Shown here piece by piece: positions 1 to 8,405 of a stretch of DNA of 24,142 nucleotides. The position numbers were made by a program, and so were the translations under genes. This DNA comes from a virus: positions 1-24,142 of IMG/VR virus record IMGVR_UViG_3300044633_000041. One strand, written 5' to 3'. The first letter of the stretch is position 1; every line of letters begins with the position of its first letter. The notes beneath the pieces were generated by a model, which was given only the letters and a program-made list of their open reading frames with translations, made no database searches and was not told where the DNA came from.

Positions 1-2009
1 CCATCGAAACGCTTATCGGGTGGTGTCATACGGGTGAATGTGACTTGTTCAATTACTGCCTGACGAGATTCGCCAGTTGATAAATCTTGCCAGGTAATAA
101 CGTCACCTGTTTCTTCTACATCTTCTAAAGATTGAATGCGGTCAAAGGCTCTGCCTTCATAACCAACTATTGTGTTGTACTTGTCTGTCTCAACATCAAA
201 GCAGTACACAGGAAAGCGCATCACACGCTGACGTGGAGTAGCAATGGTTGCCTTGGCTTGGTATCCCTTAAAGGTAGGACCCTTGGTCGTATCAGTTGCA
301 TCACGATAAAGAATAAATTTATAAGCAACATACTCTTGAGCAGTTGCAGGGCTAGATGTTCCAACCTCGATAGGTGGGATTGATGAGTCATAAGAGATAT
401 GGTCATACTCAACGCCATCTTTATCAACAGTCTCAAGTGTCATCGAACCGTAGGTAAAGTCACCTCGTCCTAGCAGACGCTTAAAGTTCTTAGGCTCAAG
501 TGTTCCGTATCGGATGTTACCTGTTGTGATAAACCCAGTTGTGTTAAGAGTAGTTGCGTCTTCAACATAGACAGCACCATCAGCAGATGATGCATATGCA
601 GTAGCAAACATTAATCTATCTGTAACTGTTGGGTCAGTGTTACCAGCAAAGCAGACAGCAGTAGTTACGTGTCCAGTTATACCACCGTAATAGACATCGT
701 TTGCCCAGGCAAAGCGTAAAGGTTCTAGTTCATTACTTAAGTCAATACGAATTAATCCTGGTTCACCATCAACGCTAGTAGCACACCACACGTAGTGGTC
801 ACGTGCTGCAAAGTCATAGCAAGGCTGTGTTGTTTCCACAATTAGTGGACCATAACTAATAGAACCATCATCTCGAACAGTGGCTGCACGGATACCTTTG
901 TTAGTACCAATCATCATATATCCAAGATAGTAATAAACCTTGTGGACTATCTCACCAACTGGGAATTCGGCAGCAACTATTGCCTGACTTAAGACAGGCA
1001 TTGCACCAGTAGCGGTTACAAGCGTATATCTCTCAATGGTTGATTGCGCTCCGTTGTATCCAGAGATATAGATTGCAGTACCAGATGCAGTTATACTTGT
1101 ATATACGTGACCAGTTGATGGGTTTGTATATACCAATGTAGGTGTTGATGTTGCAGCAGCAGCACACTCATAAACCTTATTATCAGCACAGATAACTAAA
1201 CGTGCCTTGACATAATCGATAACACCATTAGTAATTATTTGGCTGTTATCAAATACCTTAAACTCATCTGCTGTACTTGCTGATGAACCAGTTAATGGCT
1301 TGCCATAGACAGTAAGTTTTGTAGTTGCACCAGATGTTTTGTTAGTTACCCAGTAGGCATTAGTTCCATCATCGCAGATTGCATAAACTGGGTAGACACC
1401 AGCACCAGCAGTATAATCAATAAAGTGAACTGGGTTGCTTGGGTCTGTTACTTTAATCTTGTCGACATCATACTCATCCTGGAGTAATGCACCAGTAAAT
1501 GTGCTCCACTTAATAGAGCGTAGATGCTGTTGTACTACACCATTAGATGCAATAGCACCTGTAGTTACGTGACCAGCAGTTACATTCTTAAGAAGAGTTG
1601 CCTGTCCCTTGGTCCATACGTTGATACCCTTTGACTTATAGAATCGGTAGTGCCCGTTCTCGTCAGTTGTTGCTGGGTCATAGAAGTTAATACCTGAGCC
1701 AGAGTGGAATGACATCTGGCTGCGAATCCACCAACCAGTCAGAGACTGTTCACCTGGCTCTTGACCATTATCAAACTGGTCCTTGCGAAAGGGTGCAGTC
1801 TGGCGGATATAAGGACGAGCATCATTGATTGCATAGATGAATGGAAGTCCACCTAATGCTACATCGTAGGCTACATCTGTATTCTGCCAAGTGCTAGTAG
1901 ATGAGACGATACCAATGTCGGCAACACCACGTGCAACAGTAGATACACCACTGCCATCATAGGAGGAATAGACTCCATCATCACCTTCGGTTATGTCTCT
2001 ACCAGCCAC
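1..2009 (-). CDS. Large virion/tail protein, partial (runs off left edge)
   Basis: The reading frame is open from a GTG at 2009 down to base 1, about 669 codons, with no stop, so the C-terminus lies outside the window. The start is set by AAGGAG five to six bases upstream and by an in-frame TAA just before it; no ATG lies between that stop and the GTG. The N-terminus begins V/M-AGRDITEGDDG. The protein is rich in Gly, Thr, Tyr and Val. It contains many short beta-type segments of the kind GTNAYWVTNK, GTAIYISGY and DHYVWCATS, which suggest a beta-propeller-like or beta-sandwich fold. No signal peptide or membrane segment is visible. It follows the fibre genes. A short-tail tube/nozzle or another tail structural protein is the most natural reading, but I do not recognise a named family. 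The structural role is inferred from position and composition only. Confidence 0.7.
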   Translation of the reverse strand, partial: MAGRDITEGDDGVYSSYDGSGVSTVARGVADIGIVSSTSTWQNTDVAYDVALGGLPFIYAINDARPYIRQTAPFRKDQFDNGQEPGEQSLTGWWIRSQMSFHSGSGINFYDPATTDENGHYRFYKSKGINVWTKGQATLLKNVTAGHVTTGAIASNGVVQQHLRSIKWSTFTGALLQDEYDVDKIKVTDPSNPVHFIDYTAGAGVYPVYAICDDGTNAYWVTNKTSGATTKLTVYGKPLTGSSASTADEFKVFDNSQIITNGVIDYVKARLVICADNKVYECAAAATSTPTLVYTNPSTGHVYTSITASGTAIYISGYNGAQSTIERYTLVTATGAMPVLSQAIVAAEFPVGEIVHKVYYYLGYMMIGTNKGIRAATVRDDGSISYGPLIVETTQPCYDFAARDHYVWCATSVDGEPGLIRIDLSNELEPLRFAWANDVYYGGITGHVTTAVCFAGNTDPTVTDRLMFATAYASSADGAVYVEDATTLNTTGFITTGNIRYGTLEPKNFKRLLGRGDFTYGSMTLETVDKDGVEYDHISYDSSIPPIEVGTSSPATAQEYVAYKFILYRDATDTTKGPTFKGYQAKATIATPRQRVMRFPVYCFDVETDKYNTIVGYEGRAFDRIQSLEDVEETGDVITWQDLSTGESRQAVIEQVTFTRMTPPDKRFD

Positions 2010-2027
2010 CGTATCTCCTTAAGTCAG

Positions 2028-2061
2028 AAAAAATTAGTTGAGCAGTTTGTATCCTTGCTCA
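2028..2061 (-). terminator. Possible weak intrinsic terminator or leader hairpin
   Basis: On the minus strand TGAGCA pairs with TGCTCA (2056-2061 with 2039-2044) around an 11-nt loop. Five bases follow, then six T residues (2033-2028). The stem is only 6 bp and the T tract is displaced, so termination would be leaky at best. It lies in the 108-nt gap between the 92-aa gene and the GTG-started gene, just upstream of that gene's ribosome-binding site. It could equally be a translational or RNA-processing element. Confidence 0.35.
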
Positions 2062-2117
2062 GGGATAATCTATTGTGCGAGTAGGCTGATGAGAGCAACT
2101 ACCACACTGGTAACACA

Positions 2118-2396
2118 TTACGAGAGAAGTAACTTGGCTTCATCTGCAGTCATACCAAGACGAGCAAGCAGGGCTGCTTTGGCTGCCGAAGTATCGGGCG
2201 CAACAATTGTGCCGTTATGTGCAGCAACAATAGGTGCTGCCTTTGCTTTGTCGTCTTCTGCAATATCTAGCCACATAACACCCTCACCATCTATTGATGG
2301 CGCTTGTTTCCATTTATCGAGAACAATACCAACAGCAAACAATTCATTAAGTAATTCATCACCATTAAGATTTACTGGCTTTTGAAATTGAATCAT
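2118..2396 (-). CDS. Small phage protein, 92 aa, tail-fibre associated by position
   Basis: This small soluble protein of 92 residues starts MIQFQKPVNLNGDELL and ends with a helical segment, MTADEAKLLLS. The start ATG lies two bases after the TAA of the upstream fibre gene, with an AGG-type Shine-Dalgarno inside the end of that gene, so translation is probably coupled. There is no signal peptide or membrane segment. Small acidic proteins with a C-terminal helical '..L..LGMTADEAKLLL' motif are often seen next to phage fibre genes, from memory. Its function is unknown; a fibre-assembly or fibre-cap role is only positional inference. The 108 nt downstream hold a hairpin and no further gene. Confidence 0.7.
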   Translation of the reverse strand: MIQFQKPVNLNGDELLNELFAVGIVLDKWKQAPSIDGEGVMWLDIAEDDKAKAAPIVAAHNGTIVAPDTSAAKAALLARLGMTADEAKLLLS

Positions 2397-2398
2397 TA

Positions 2399-3100
2399 TT
2401 AACCTACCTTCTGAATGTATAAGAAAACACCTGTTTGTCCACCAGTGTATGTGTCTGTTGCTGTGTCTAAGTTTCCACCTGAACCTTGACGACCATAAAC
2501 TTCAATGTAATCAGTTGCCACCAAATCTAAAATAATTGAACCAAATGGTCCACCACCTGCTGCGCCCGCATTAAAACCATAAAATTCTACAGCATCTGAG
2601 CCATTTTTACGAATTGAGGTTGAGCGATAACCTGTAACGTTATTTGTAAAAGAAACCATTGCCCCAATTAAATATTTACCGTTTTGACCTGATGGAATTG
2701 TCATACGGGAATTATCGGTCGTATTGTCGTGAAATGTATTTGTATCATAAAGTTCTGCTTGCAAAGCCTGCGCTACTCTAGAATTGTTTCCTAAAGTTTG
2801 TGGAGTTGTTGAATATGCAAATGCTCCAATAAAAGTTGCTCCAGCAGAAGGTGTAGCCCAAGCAGGTATTCCACCTGATACTGTCAGCACCTGAGCACTA
2901 GAGCCAATCCCTAACCTTGCTGGAGTATTAGCAGCAGATGCATAGTAAATATCACCTGTAGTTGTAAGGGTAGACTTTGCAGTCTTTGCATCTAACTGAG
3001 TCTGAATAGCAGAGGTAACACCATCTACAAATGCCAGTTCAGTTGCTGATACAGCCGATAATGCTGTTGAAGCATTGGCTAGGTCACGGGCTTTAGTCAT
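2399..3100 (-). CDS. Tail fibre/receptor-binding protein with C1q-like C-terminal domain
   Basis: The protein has 233 residues. The N-terminal third carries fibre-shaft repeats: SATELAFVDGVTSAIQTQLDAK (about 18-39) resembles the 'elgyLdGvtSaIQtQLdaK' repeat of many phage fibres, and TTGDIYYASAANTPARLGIG (about 47-66) resembles a 'GDiiyasaantparLgiG' module. The C-terminal part (about 90-233) contains FHDNTTDNSRMTIPSGQNGKY, then VTGYRSTSIRKNG, then LDLVATDYIEVYGRQGSGG. This is the order of elements in C1q/TNF-like trimeric beta-jellyroll domains. Its ATG overlaps the stop of the upstream gene by 8 nt (ATGACTAA), indicating coupled translation. It is likely a trimeric distal fibre or tip protein that touches the host surface. 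The fold assignment is from sequence pattern and not from an alignment. Confidence 0.72.
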   Translation of the reverse strand: MTKARDLANASTALSAVSATELAFVDGVTSAIQTQLDAKTAKSTLTTTGDIYYASAANTPARLGIGSSAQVLTVSGGIPAWATPSAGATFIGAFAYSTTPQTLGNNSRVAQALQAELYDTNTFHDNTTDNSRMTIPSGQNGKYLIGAMVSFTNNVTGYRSTSIRKNGSDAVEFYGFNAGAAGGGPFGSIILDLVATDYIEVYGRQGSGGNLDTATDTYTGGQTGVFLYIQKVG

Positions 3101-3443
3101 TAGTTATCTCCATCCAAGTAAGATTTGCTTCATTCCATTGATACATTGCTTCATCAGTAGGCATTGGAATAGGTGCTTGCCATTGACAAGTAGCCTCAAC
3201 TAATAACCACGATGGATAAGGTTTTGGTGCAATAAAAGCATCTCTGCTTTCATCGTATGTGTAGCCAACGCCAGCATAGTTCTTGCGTATGTTTCCATTA
3301 TAAGAAGTACGCTTACAGCGTTGACCTCTAAAGTTTGCATACCAAGTCTCAGGATTCAATCCTTCAATAAGGTCTGTCTCATCAATGCCAACAATAACTT
3401 CTGTAACTGTATTATTATTATCTAAAAATGCGTAATGTGCCAT
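3093..3443 (-). CDS. Fibre-associated phage protein, 116 aa (NYAGVGYTYD type)
   Basis: I start this gene at the ATG at 3443, which forms a TAATG overlap with the stop of the Gly-rich gene; a longer frame would need a TTG at 3452. The 116-residue product begins MAHYAFLDNNNTVTEVIVG. It contains NYAGVGYTYDESRDAF and PKPYPSWLL in the middle and a Trp-rich C-terminus (CQWQAPIPMP, MYQWNEANLTWMEI). Proteins with this 'NYAgiGytYde..daFi.PkPypSW' signature are widespread in marine and freshwater phages, where they sit beside tail-fibre genes. Their exact role is not known to me. An accessory of the adsorption apparatus is likely. No membrane segment or signal peptide is seen. Confidence 0.72.
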   Translation of the reverse strand: MAHYAFLDNNNTVTEVIVGIDETDLIEGLNPETWYANFRGQRCKRTSYNGNIRKNYAGVGYTYDESRDAFIAPKPYPSWLLVEATCQWQAPIPMPTDEAMYQWNEANLTWMEITND

Positions 3444-4369
3444 TATGCCCAACTCACATTTCCAGTACCAGCAGTAATAGTGGCTCGCTTGTAACCACCA
3501 CTAGCACTACTTTCTGTACCTGTTAAACCTGCTCCAATAGTAATTGTTCTAGTATCTGGGTAACGAAGAATTACAACGCCTGAACCACCTGCGCCACCAG
3601 TTCCACCAGGTTGTTTTTCACCACCACCGCCACCACCGCTACCAGTGTTTACGGTTCCTGCAGTTGCATAAGTAGTTGATTTTGTACCACCAGTACCACC
3701 GCCACCTGCTCCGCCTGAGCCGCCGATGCACGTTCCTGTTTCACCGCCACCGCCACCACCGCCACCTGCATAAGTTACTGATGAACCAGTAATAGAAACG
3801 GCTACACCTGTACCGCCTGCACCGCCTGGTTGATTTGGGGCTCCTAATCCATTACTTCCAACTGCACCAGCGCCACCGCCACCGCCTGCACCATAAGTAC
3901 CGCCTACGCCACCTGCATAACCTTGATTGGCTGTACCACTTACTGGAGAAGATGTTTGATATCCAGAGTGACCACCACCTGAACCGCCAGTAAGACCAAA
4001 TCTATCACCTCCACCATTTGCACCGCCGCCGCCGCCGCCGTCAGATGTTATTGAACTAAAAACTGAATTACTACCATTAGTACCAGTTCCAGTACCAACC
4101 GCTCCTGCACCGCCTGCGCCTACTGTTACTGTGTAATTAGTACCGCTAGTAAGTGATAGTGCAGACTCTAAAGTTCCACCGCCACCAGTTGCAGTCACAG
4201 TTGAACGAAGTCCACCTGCTCCACCGCCACCACAGTAATAATAATAACCACCGCCGCCTCCTCCTGCGACTACAAGGTAGTCAACAGAAAAAGGTGGGTT
4301 GTAAACAGCATTACCTACAAGTAATGAACCTGAAATTAAACCTGTTTTAAAACTTTGTACTGGTGTCAT
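3443..4369 (-). CDS. Glycine-rich tail fibre/adhesin
   Basis: The product is 308 residues, about 105 of them glycine by hand count, in runs of three to eight separated by short variable segments. It opens with about 25 ordinary residues, then VDYLVVAGGGGGG (29-41), the typical beginning of phage 'glycine-rich domain' proteins. The C-terminal 50 residues (GVVILRYPDTRTITIGAG onwards) are non-repetitive and may be a tip or trimerisation segment. Poly-glycine stretches of this kind form polyglycine-II helix sandwiches in characterised phage adhesins such as the T4-like gp38 family. Here the aromatic and charged residues in the gaps between Gly runs would contact the receptor. The ATG overlaps the upstream stop by one base (TAATG). 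The matching GCC/ACC-rich DNA at about 3590-4260 is low-complexity coding sequence, not a separate repeat. Confidence 0.8.
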   Translation of the reverse strand: MTPVQSFKTGLISGSLLVGNAVYNPPFSVDYLVVAGGGGGGYYYYCGGGGAGGLRSTVTATGGGGTLESALSLTSGTNYTVTVGAGGAGAVGTGTGTNGSNSVFSSITSDGGGGGGANGGGDRFGLTGGSGGGHSGYQTSSPVSGTANQGYAGGVGGTYGAGGGGGAGAVGSNGLGAPNQPGGAGGTGVAVSITGSSVTYAGGGGGGGGETGTCIGGSGGAGGGGTGGTKSTTYATAGTVNTGSGGGGGGEKQPGGTGGAGGSGVVILRYPDTRTITIGAGLTGTESSASGGYKRATITAGTGNVSWA

Positions 4370-4671
4370 TAGGAAATCTCCACTCCTGAGATATGGAAAT
4401 TAATAGTTGTAGCAGATGCTAAGCCTTTAATTGTTTTTGCAGTTGCAAGTACTTGCTTCATATCAATAATAGTTGAGTCATATGCACCAACTGAAACAGT
4501 TGTCGCTATAGATACATCATCAAGAAGCAATGTAAATGTTCCTGCTGAACCTGCTGTATTAGTTACTACAATATTAGTAATTACTGTAGTAGTTGATGCA
4601 GGTACTGTGTATAGGGTTGTGCTTGTTACTGCTGCTGCTGTTCTTACCAGAGCCTTGGATGTTGTAGCCAT
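4369..4671 (-). CDS. Small beta-rich phage protein, 100 aa
   Basis: The product is 100 residues, Thr/Val/Ser-rich and almost entirely beta-type: TSTTLYTVPASTTTVITNIVVTN, then GTFTLLLDDVSIATTVSV, ending FHISGVEIS. The 'tlYTvPa.ttavi.nivvtN' pattern recurs, from memory, in small phage proteins encoded next to fibres, where it is thought to be an immunoglobulin- or jellyroll-like beta sandwich. The ATG follows the stop of the fibre gene by about 16 bases without a good Shine-Dalgarno (only AGAAAGTAG), so expression may depend on reinitiation. The last base of its TAA is shared with the ATG of the Gly-rich gene. A decoration or fibre-accessory role is inference. Confidence 0.7.
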   Translation of the reverse strand: MATTSKALVRTAAAVTSTTLYTVPASTTTVITNIVVTNTAGSAGTFTLLLDDVSIATTVSVGAYDSTIIDMKQVLATAKTIKGLASATTINFHISGVEIS

Positions 4672-4687
4672 TAGTTACTACTTTCTA

Positions 4688-6772
4688 TTAGATTGCGCCC
4701 ATTAAGGACATTACATAATTGTTTTGAACATTTACTATTGTTTCAAGTGTAGATGTATCTACTTCTGCCCAAGTAAGACCTGTAGCAGTTGATGAGTCAG
4801 CCTTTAAGAAATATCCGTTAGTTCCAACGGTTAACTTTCCTACAGTATCTGCTGCAGTTCCTACGATAAGGTCGCCCTTAGCGTCCATAACTGTGTTAGG
4901 GATTGCTGTAGCCAAATCAAATGCTGTAAAGGTAATAATCTCAAGGATGTCAGAAGCAGCAAGAGCGGCAAGAGAAGTAATGCTTGTTCCGTTAGATGCT
5001 GTGTAATCTGTAGTACGAACTAGAAGTACACCATTGAGGTATACCTGCTCATAACCTGCAAGATAAGAAAGAGTTAAGCCATTAGCATCTGCACCAGATA
5101 CTGATGTTTCTCCGCCAGCAGCAACAAACTTGTAACGATAGATTGCTGCAGTTGATGAGATAGAACCCCAAGCAGAACCTGACCAAGCAAACATTGTATT
5201 AGATACTGAGTTCCAATAAAGAGCACCAGTAATAAGTGCGTTACCATCATTGTCTACAGATGGTGCAGTTGACTTAGCACCTAGGTAGCGGTCATCAAAG
5301 TTGTCATATGTTGTGGCAGCAGCAGCAGCACTTGCTGCAGCAGCAGTAGCAGAACCAGCAACACCATCAACATAGAGTTTAGTTGCAGCGTGTAGGTCAA
5401 TTGTAGGAGCACCTGATAGAACAAGAGCGCCAGTCATTGTAGAACCAGCCTTAAGTACCATAGCATCAAAGACTGAACCGCCTGCTTGGATTGCTGTTGC
5501 AATCTCACCAAGTGTATCTAGTGTGCCAGGGGCTGAGTTAACAAGATTTGCTACAGCAGTATCTACATAAGCAGTAGTTGCAGCATCTGTAGTATTAGCA
5601 GTAGGTGTACCAAGTCCTGTAATCTTTTGTGCATTAAGCGCAACAGATGCAGTAGGTGCAGCCATCTGGTCTAAACGAGATGTGCGTACCTGTGTGTCAA
5701 AGTCTGAAACAGTTGCTGCTAGTTGTGTGCCAGTATGGTTAGCGCGAGCATAAGGGTCAGAGACCAACTTTGCTGCTGTAATAGTTCCATCTGCAATATC
5801 ACCAGCAACAATAGTTCCATTGACAATATCAGCAGAAGTAATAGTTCCGTTAAGGTTTAACTTGCTATAGGCAATTGCTGCTGAGGCATTAACATCAGCG
5901 TTAACGATTGCGCCAGTACCAATGACTGTTGTTAGGCTTACGTTGCCAGTGCCGTCAAAAGTAACTCCGCTTGCTTCTACATCTCCAGTTAACTGGAATG
6001 TACGACCAGTAGCAAGGGCTGTGGCTGTAGCAGCATTACCTGTTGTAGAACCTGAGGTTCCACTTACGTTACCAGTTACGTTACCTGTAAGGTTACCTGT
6101 AAATGTACCTGCGATAGCACCAGTGCCTGTAATAGTTGGGCTAGAAAGTGTTGGGCTTGTAGCAAATACTGCAGAGCCTGTGCCTGTCTCATCTGTCAGC
6201 GCACCACGAAGGTTTGTGCTGGATGGAGTAGCAAGGAATGTAGCAACTCCTGAGCCTAGACCAGAGACACCAGTTGCGATTGGTAGCGCAGTAGCATTGG
6301 CAAGATTTCCAGATGCTGGAGTACCAAGTACTGGAGCAGTCATAATAGGTGCAGTTAAAGTTTTGTCAGTAAGAGTCTGTGCTCCAGTAAGAGTAACCAA
6401 AGCAGCGGTATCTGTGATTCCGTGTACACCAGTTGAATCTTCAATGTGGTCGTTAGCCTCTTGATAGTCACGACCAATTGCCATATGTCGTACTACTGCA
6501 CCTGCTGAGTGAGCAGAGCCAGTACCAGGGGTTGGACCATCTACGCCACGAGTGATTGTTAATGTGTTACCAGATGAGTAGAGGGTGACATCTACAATCT
6601 CTTCGAGTGCTGTATCTGGGTCAATGACAACTGTATATGTCTGAGTTCCAGTTAATGTCTTTCCACCCATAATGGCTGCGCCATTGACAACAGACATAGT
6701 AGTTGCTGTTGATGTGATTGGAGAACTCAGCGTTGTTTGCTGAGAACGTGATGAGTATTTTCTGACTGTCAT
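4688..6772 (-). CDS. Long tail fibre, 694 aa
   Basis: This is a fibrous protein built from modules common in phage fibres. Residues 1-100 form an N-terminal domain ([29 protein letters not shown]), probably the virion-attachment part. About 130-240 holds shaft repeats ([35 protein letters not shown]). About 306-337 repeats GTI-x(6-8)-[17 protein letters not shown] followed by [10 protein letters not shown] (441-470) is the classic fibre repeat. An Ala-rich stretch lies at 472-488. About 546-620 is a beta domain ([17 protein letters not shown]). [20 protein letters not shown] (631-650) is a last shaft module before a short C-terminal helix. It likely forms a trimer and mediates adsorption. The start ATG has AGGA six bases upstream. 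No catalytic (depolymerase) motif is evident. Confidence 0.88.
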   Translation of the reverse strand: MTVRKYSSRSQQTTLSSPITSTATTMSVVNGAAIMGGKTLTGTQTYTVVIDPDTALEEIVDVTLYSSGNTLTITRGVDGPTPGTGSAHSAGAVVRHMAIGRDYQEANDHIEDSTGVHGITDTAALVTLTGAQTLTDKTLTAPIMTAPVLGTPASGNLANATALPIATGVSGLGSGVATFLATPSSTNLRGALTDETGTGSAVFATSPTLSSPTITGTGAIAGTFTGNLTGNVTGNVSGTSGSTTGNAATATALATGRTFQLTGDVEASGVTFDGTGNVSLTTVIGTGAIVNADVNASAAIAYSKLNLNGTITSADIVNGTIVAGDIADGTITAAKLVSDPYARANHTGTQLAATVSDFDTQVRTSRLDQMAAPTASVALNAQKITGLGTPTANTTDAATTAYVDTAVANLVNSAPGTLDTLGEIATAIQAGGSVFDAMVLKAGSTMTGALVLSGAPTIDLHAATKLYVDGVAGSATAAAASAAAAATTYDNFDDRYLGAKSTAPSVDNDGNALITGALYWNSVSNTMFAWSGSAWGSISSTAAIYRYKFVAAGGETSVSGADANGLTLSYLAGYEQVYLNGVLLVRTTDYTASNGTSITSLAALAASDILEIITFTAFDLATAIPNTVMDAKGDLIVGTAADTVGKLTVGTNGYFLKADSSTATGLTWAEVDTSTLETIVNVQNNYVMSLMGAI

Positions 6773-6780
6773 TTAGGTTC

Positions 6781-7707
6781 CTATCGGCGGGAGAAGTGAA
6801 CTCGTGGGGGATAATTCTGTTGTTGAGCCTTTGTCTCCTCTTGGAGACGTTGTGAGTACAAAGCGTAAAGTTGTTTAGTCGCACTCTGTGAAGCACCGTA
6901 AGGACGCTTGCTGTCTGTCTCATCAGCCTGTGGGCTAATCTGAGAAGCACGTGCTGGGTCAAGGAAGGACAGAAGTCTGTAAGCAGTTCCGAGGATTACT
7001 ACATCTCGTGTTGATTCTGGAAGACCAGTTTGTGTTGCATAATCTTCACTGTTAGATGTAAAGGTTACTGGGTCAGTTGCATATACAACTCGGACTGTGC
7101 GTCCTGGCATTGGCATATCTGCTCCAATTGTGATGGTCTGTGCATAAGCACCAAAGGCTGTTGCATCTGCAGTAGAGTCAAAGTCCCAACGTCGAACTGG
7201 CACCCACTCTTTAGATGGTCCGATTGACTCCCAAGCAATTGTCAATATGTTCTTGATGTTGAGGTTATTAAAAGCATACGTTGACTGAGCAGGGCTGAAG
7301 GTAAATGTTGTTGACTTTACCGCAAAGATGTTTGCTCCAAGAGAACGGATTGTGTCGTTGACTGCACGCTTAACTGAGAAACGGGGGAAGGTTGGAGAGA
7401 TAGTTACCTTGGTATCTAGCGTGTGTGTTGCTGCTGTTGAGCCTAGGTAGCCACGTCCGTAAGGAGCAACCGTTGCAGTGTTAGAGATGCGGTCATATGA
7501 ATCAACCCACATTAACTCTTCATCAATTTCAATGACTCCCTTGCCGACGTTCTCAGTCGAACCCAGAGACAGGATTAGCGGTGAAGCACTTGAAGATGTT
7601 GTAGTTGTAACTGCAGTCTTCAGGTAGGTTGCTCTGTCTTGCTGGAATGTATATCCAGCCAAGTTCAAGACAACCTCATCAATCATCTGACTCAGGGTGT
7701 ACGCCAT
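6781..7707 (-). CDS. Probable head-tail connector/adaptor protein, 308 aa
   Basis: The 308-residue protein starts MAYTLSQMIDEVVLNLAGYT. An early beta region (LILSLGSTENVGKGVIEIDEE, YGRGYLGSTAATH) precedes an alpha segment FSVKRAVNDTIRSLGANIFAV at about 120-140, then a beta core and a helical C-terminus (DVVILGTAYRLLSFLDPARAS, ATKQLYALYSQRLQEE). The AVND-x(3)-LG helix and the late helical pair recall the adaptor proteins that sit below the portal (T7 gp11/P22 gp4-type), and it lies between head and fibre genes. That role is inference from position and layout; I cannot confirm homology. Its ATG shares one base with the stop of the glycosyltransferase gene. The C-terminus ends in a basic tail, RVHFSRR. 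Confidence 0.6.
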   Translation of the reverse strand: MAYTLSQMIDEVVLNLAGYTFQQDRATYLKTAVTTTTSSSASPLILSLGSTENVGKGVIEIDEELMWVDSYDRISNTATVAPYGRGYLGSTAATHTLDTKVTISPTFPRFSVKRAVNDTIRSLGANIFAVKSTTFTFSPAQSTYAFNNLNIKNILTIAWESIGPSKEWVPVRRWDFDSTADATAFGAYAQTITIGADMPMPGRTVRVVYATDPVTFTSNSEDYATQTGLPESTRDVVILGTAYRLLSFLDPARASQISPQADETDSKRPYGASQSATKQLYALYSQRLQEETKAQQQNYPPRVHFSRR

Positions 7708-8387
7708 TATTTCCTCTTATTCCCTACGAATGCATCGTAGTAATTAACATCAAAGGAGAACCGCTTCATATGCGGAACTGTTGCTGCTGTGTGTGCCCAG
7801 ACTGGAATGTCAGCCTTGTCACATAGAGCGAAGAAGTAGATATCCTCACCCATAAAATTCTTTCCGTGTCCTACATCTGAAAACAGCGGAGCCTTTGGAA
7901 GTACCTCACGGATGCGGTCAACCACGCTACGGTGCATCAGGACGAATCCCATACCCGCTGCTCCTACTTGCAATAACTTATCCTTAGGTAAAGGATGAAC
8001 TCGCTTGACACCTATCTCATCACCATTGGCTACAAAGTTAAACAATGTTGGCATTGGTTCCATTAAAGGTTCTTCAGGCTGGTCAGTTGTAAAGTACACA
8101 CCTGTAAGGATTGGGCGTTCTTTAACATCCTTGTTATCCCAAAGTAACTTGAAAGTATCTGGACTGATAACAACATCTGAATCTACCCATAAGAGCCAGT
8201 CAGATTTATTGCCGTCATACCAATAGTTAATTACTTTGTCTCGCTGTCGTGCTATCTGGTTGCCTTGACTACGCAGGGTGGTTGCGACTTCAACTCCTGA
8301 GTGGAGCATCACATCTGTAACGCCTTGCATAAACTTGCCATCGACCATACCATTGTCACACCAAGCAATTGCTAACTTGTCGTTCAT
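7707..8387 (-). CDS. GT-A fold glycosyltransferase, 226 aa
   Basis: The short, soluble protein has the hallmarks of a GT-A nucleotide-sugar glycosyltransferase. WLLWVDSDVVISPDTF (64-79) carries the metal-binding DxD (D69-S-D71). GAAGMGFVLMHRSVVDRI (142-159) is the acceptor-side region. NFMGEDIYFF (177-186) has the acidic ED pair usual for a catalytic base, and PHMKRF (205-210) supplies a late histidine. There is no membrane anchor or signal, so it acts in the cytoplasm, probably on virion proteins, DNA or a host polymer. I start at the ATG at 8387, with GGTGGGG just upstream; a GTG at 8396 would add three residues. It lies between capsid-accessory and connector genes, suggesting late expression. 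The substrate is unknown. Confidence 0.75.
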   Translation of the reverse strand: MNDKLAIAWCDNGMVDGKFMQGVTDVMLHSGVEVATTLRSQGNQIARQRDKVINYWYDGNKSDWLLWVDSDVVISPDTFKLLWDNKDVKERPILTGVYFTTDQPEEPLMEPMPTLFNFVANGDEIGVKRVHPLPKDKLLQVGAAGMGFVLMHRSVVDRIREVLPKAPLFSDVGHGKNFMGEDIYFFALCDKADIPVWAHTAATVPHMKRFSFDVNYYDAFVGNKRK

Positions 8388-8405
8388 TGTCCCCACCTTT
8401 GTTTG

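Noticed and set aside
3590-4260. Repetitive GCC/ACC-rich DNA resembling a satellite or CRISPR-like array
   Set aside because: There is no fixed repeat unit or spacer length; it is fully explained by glycine codons of the adhesin gene.
5922-6464. Plus-strand open frame of 180 codons inside the long fibre gene
   Set aside because: It is the complement of the repetitive Thr/Gly/Ala-rich fibre coding sequence, has no ribosome-binding site and opposes the direction of all supported genes.
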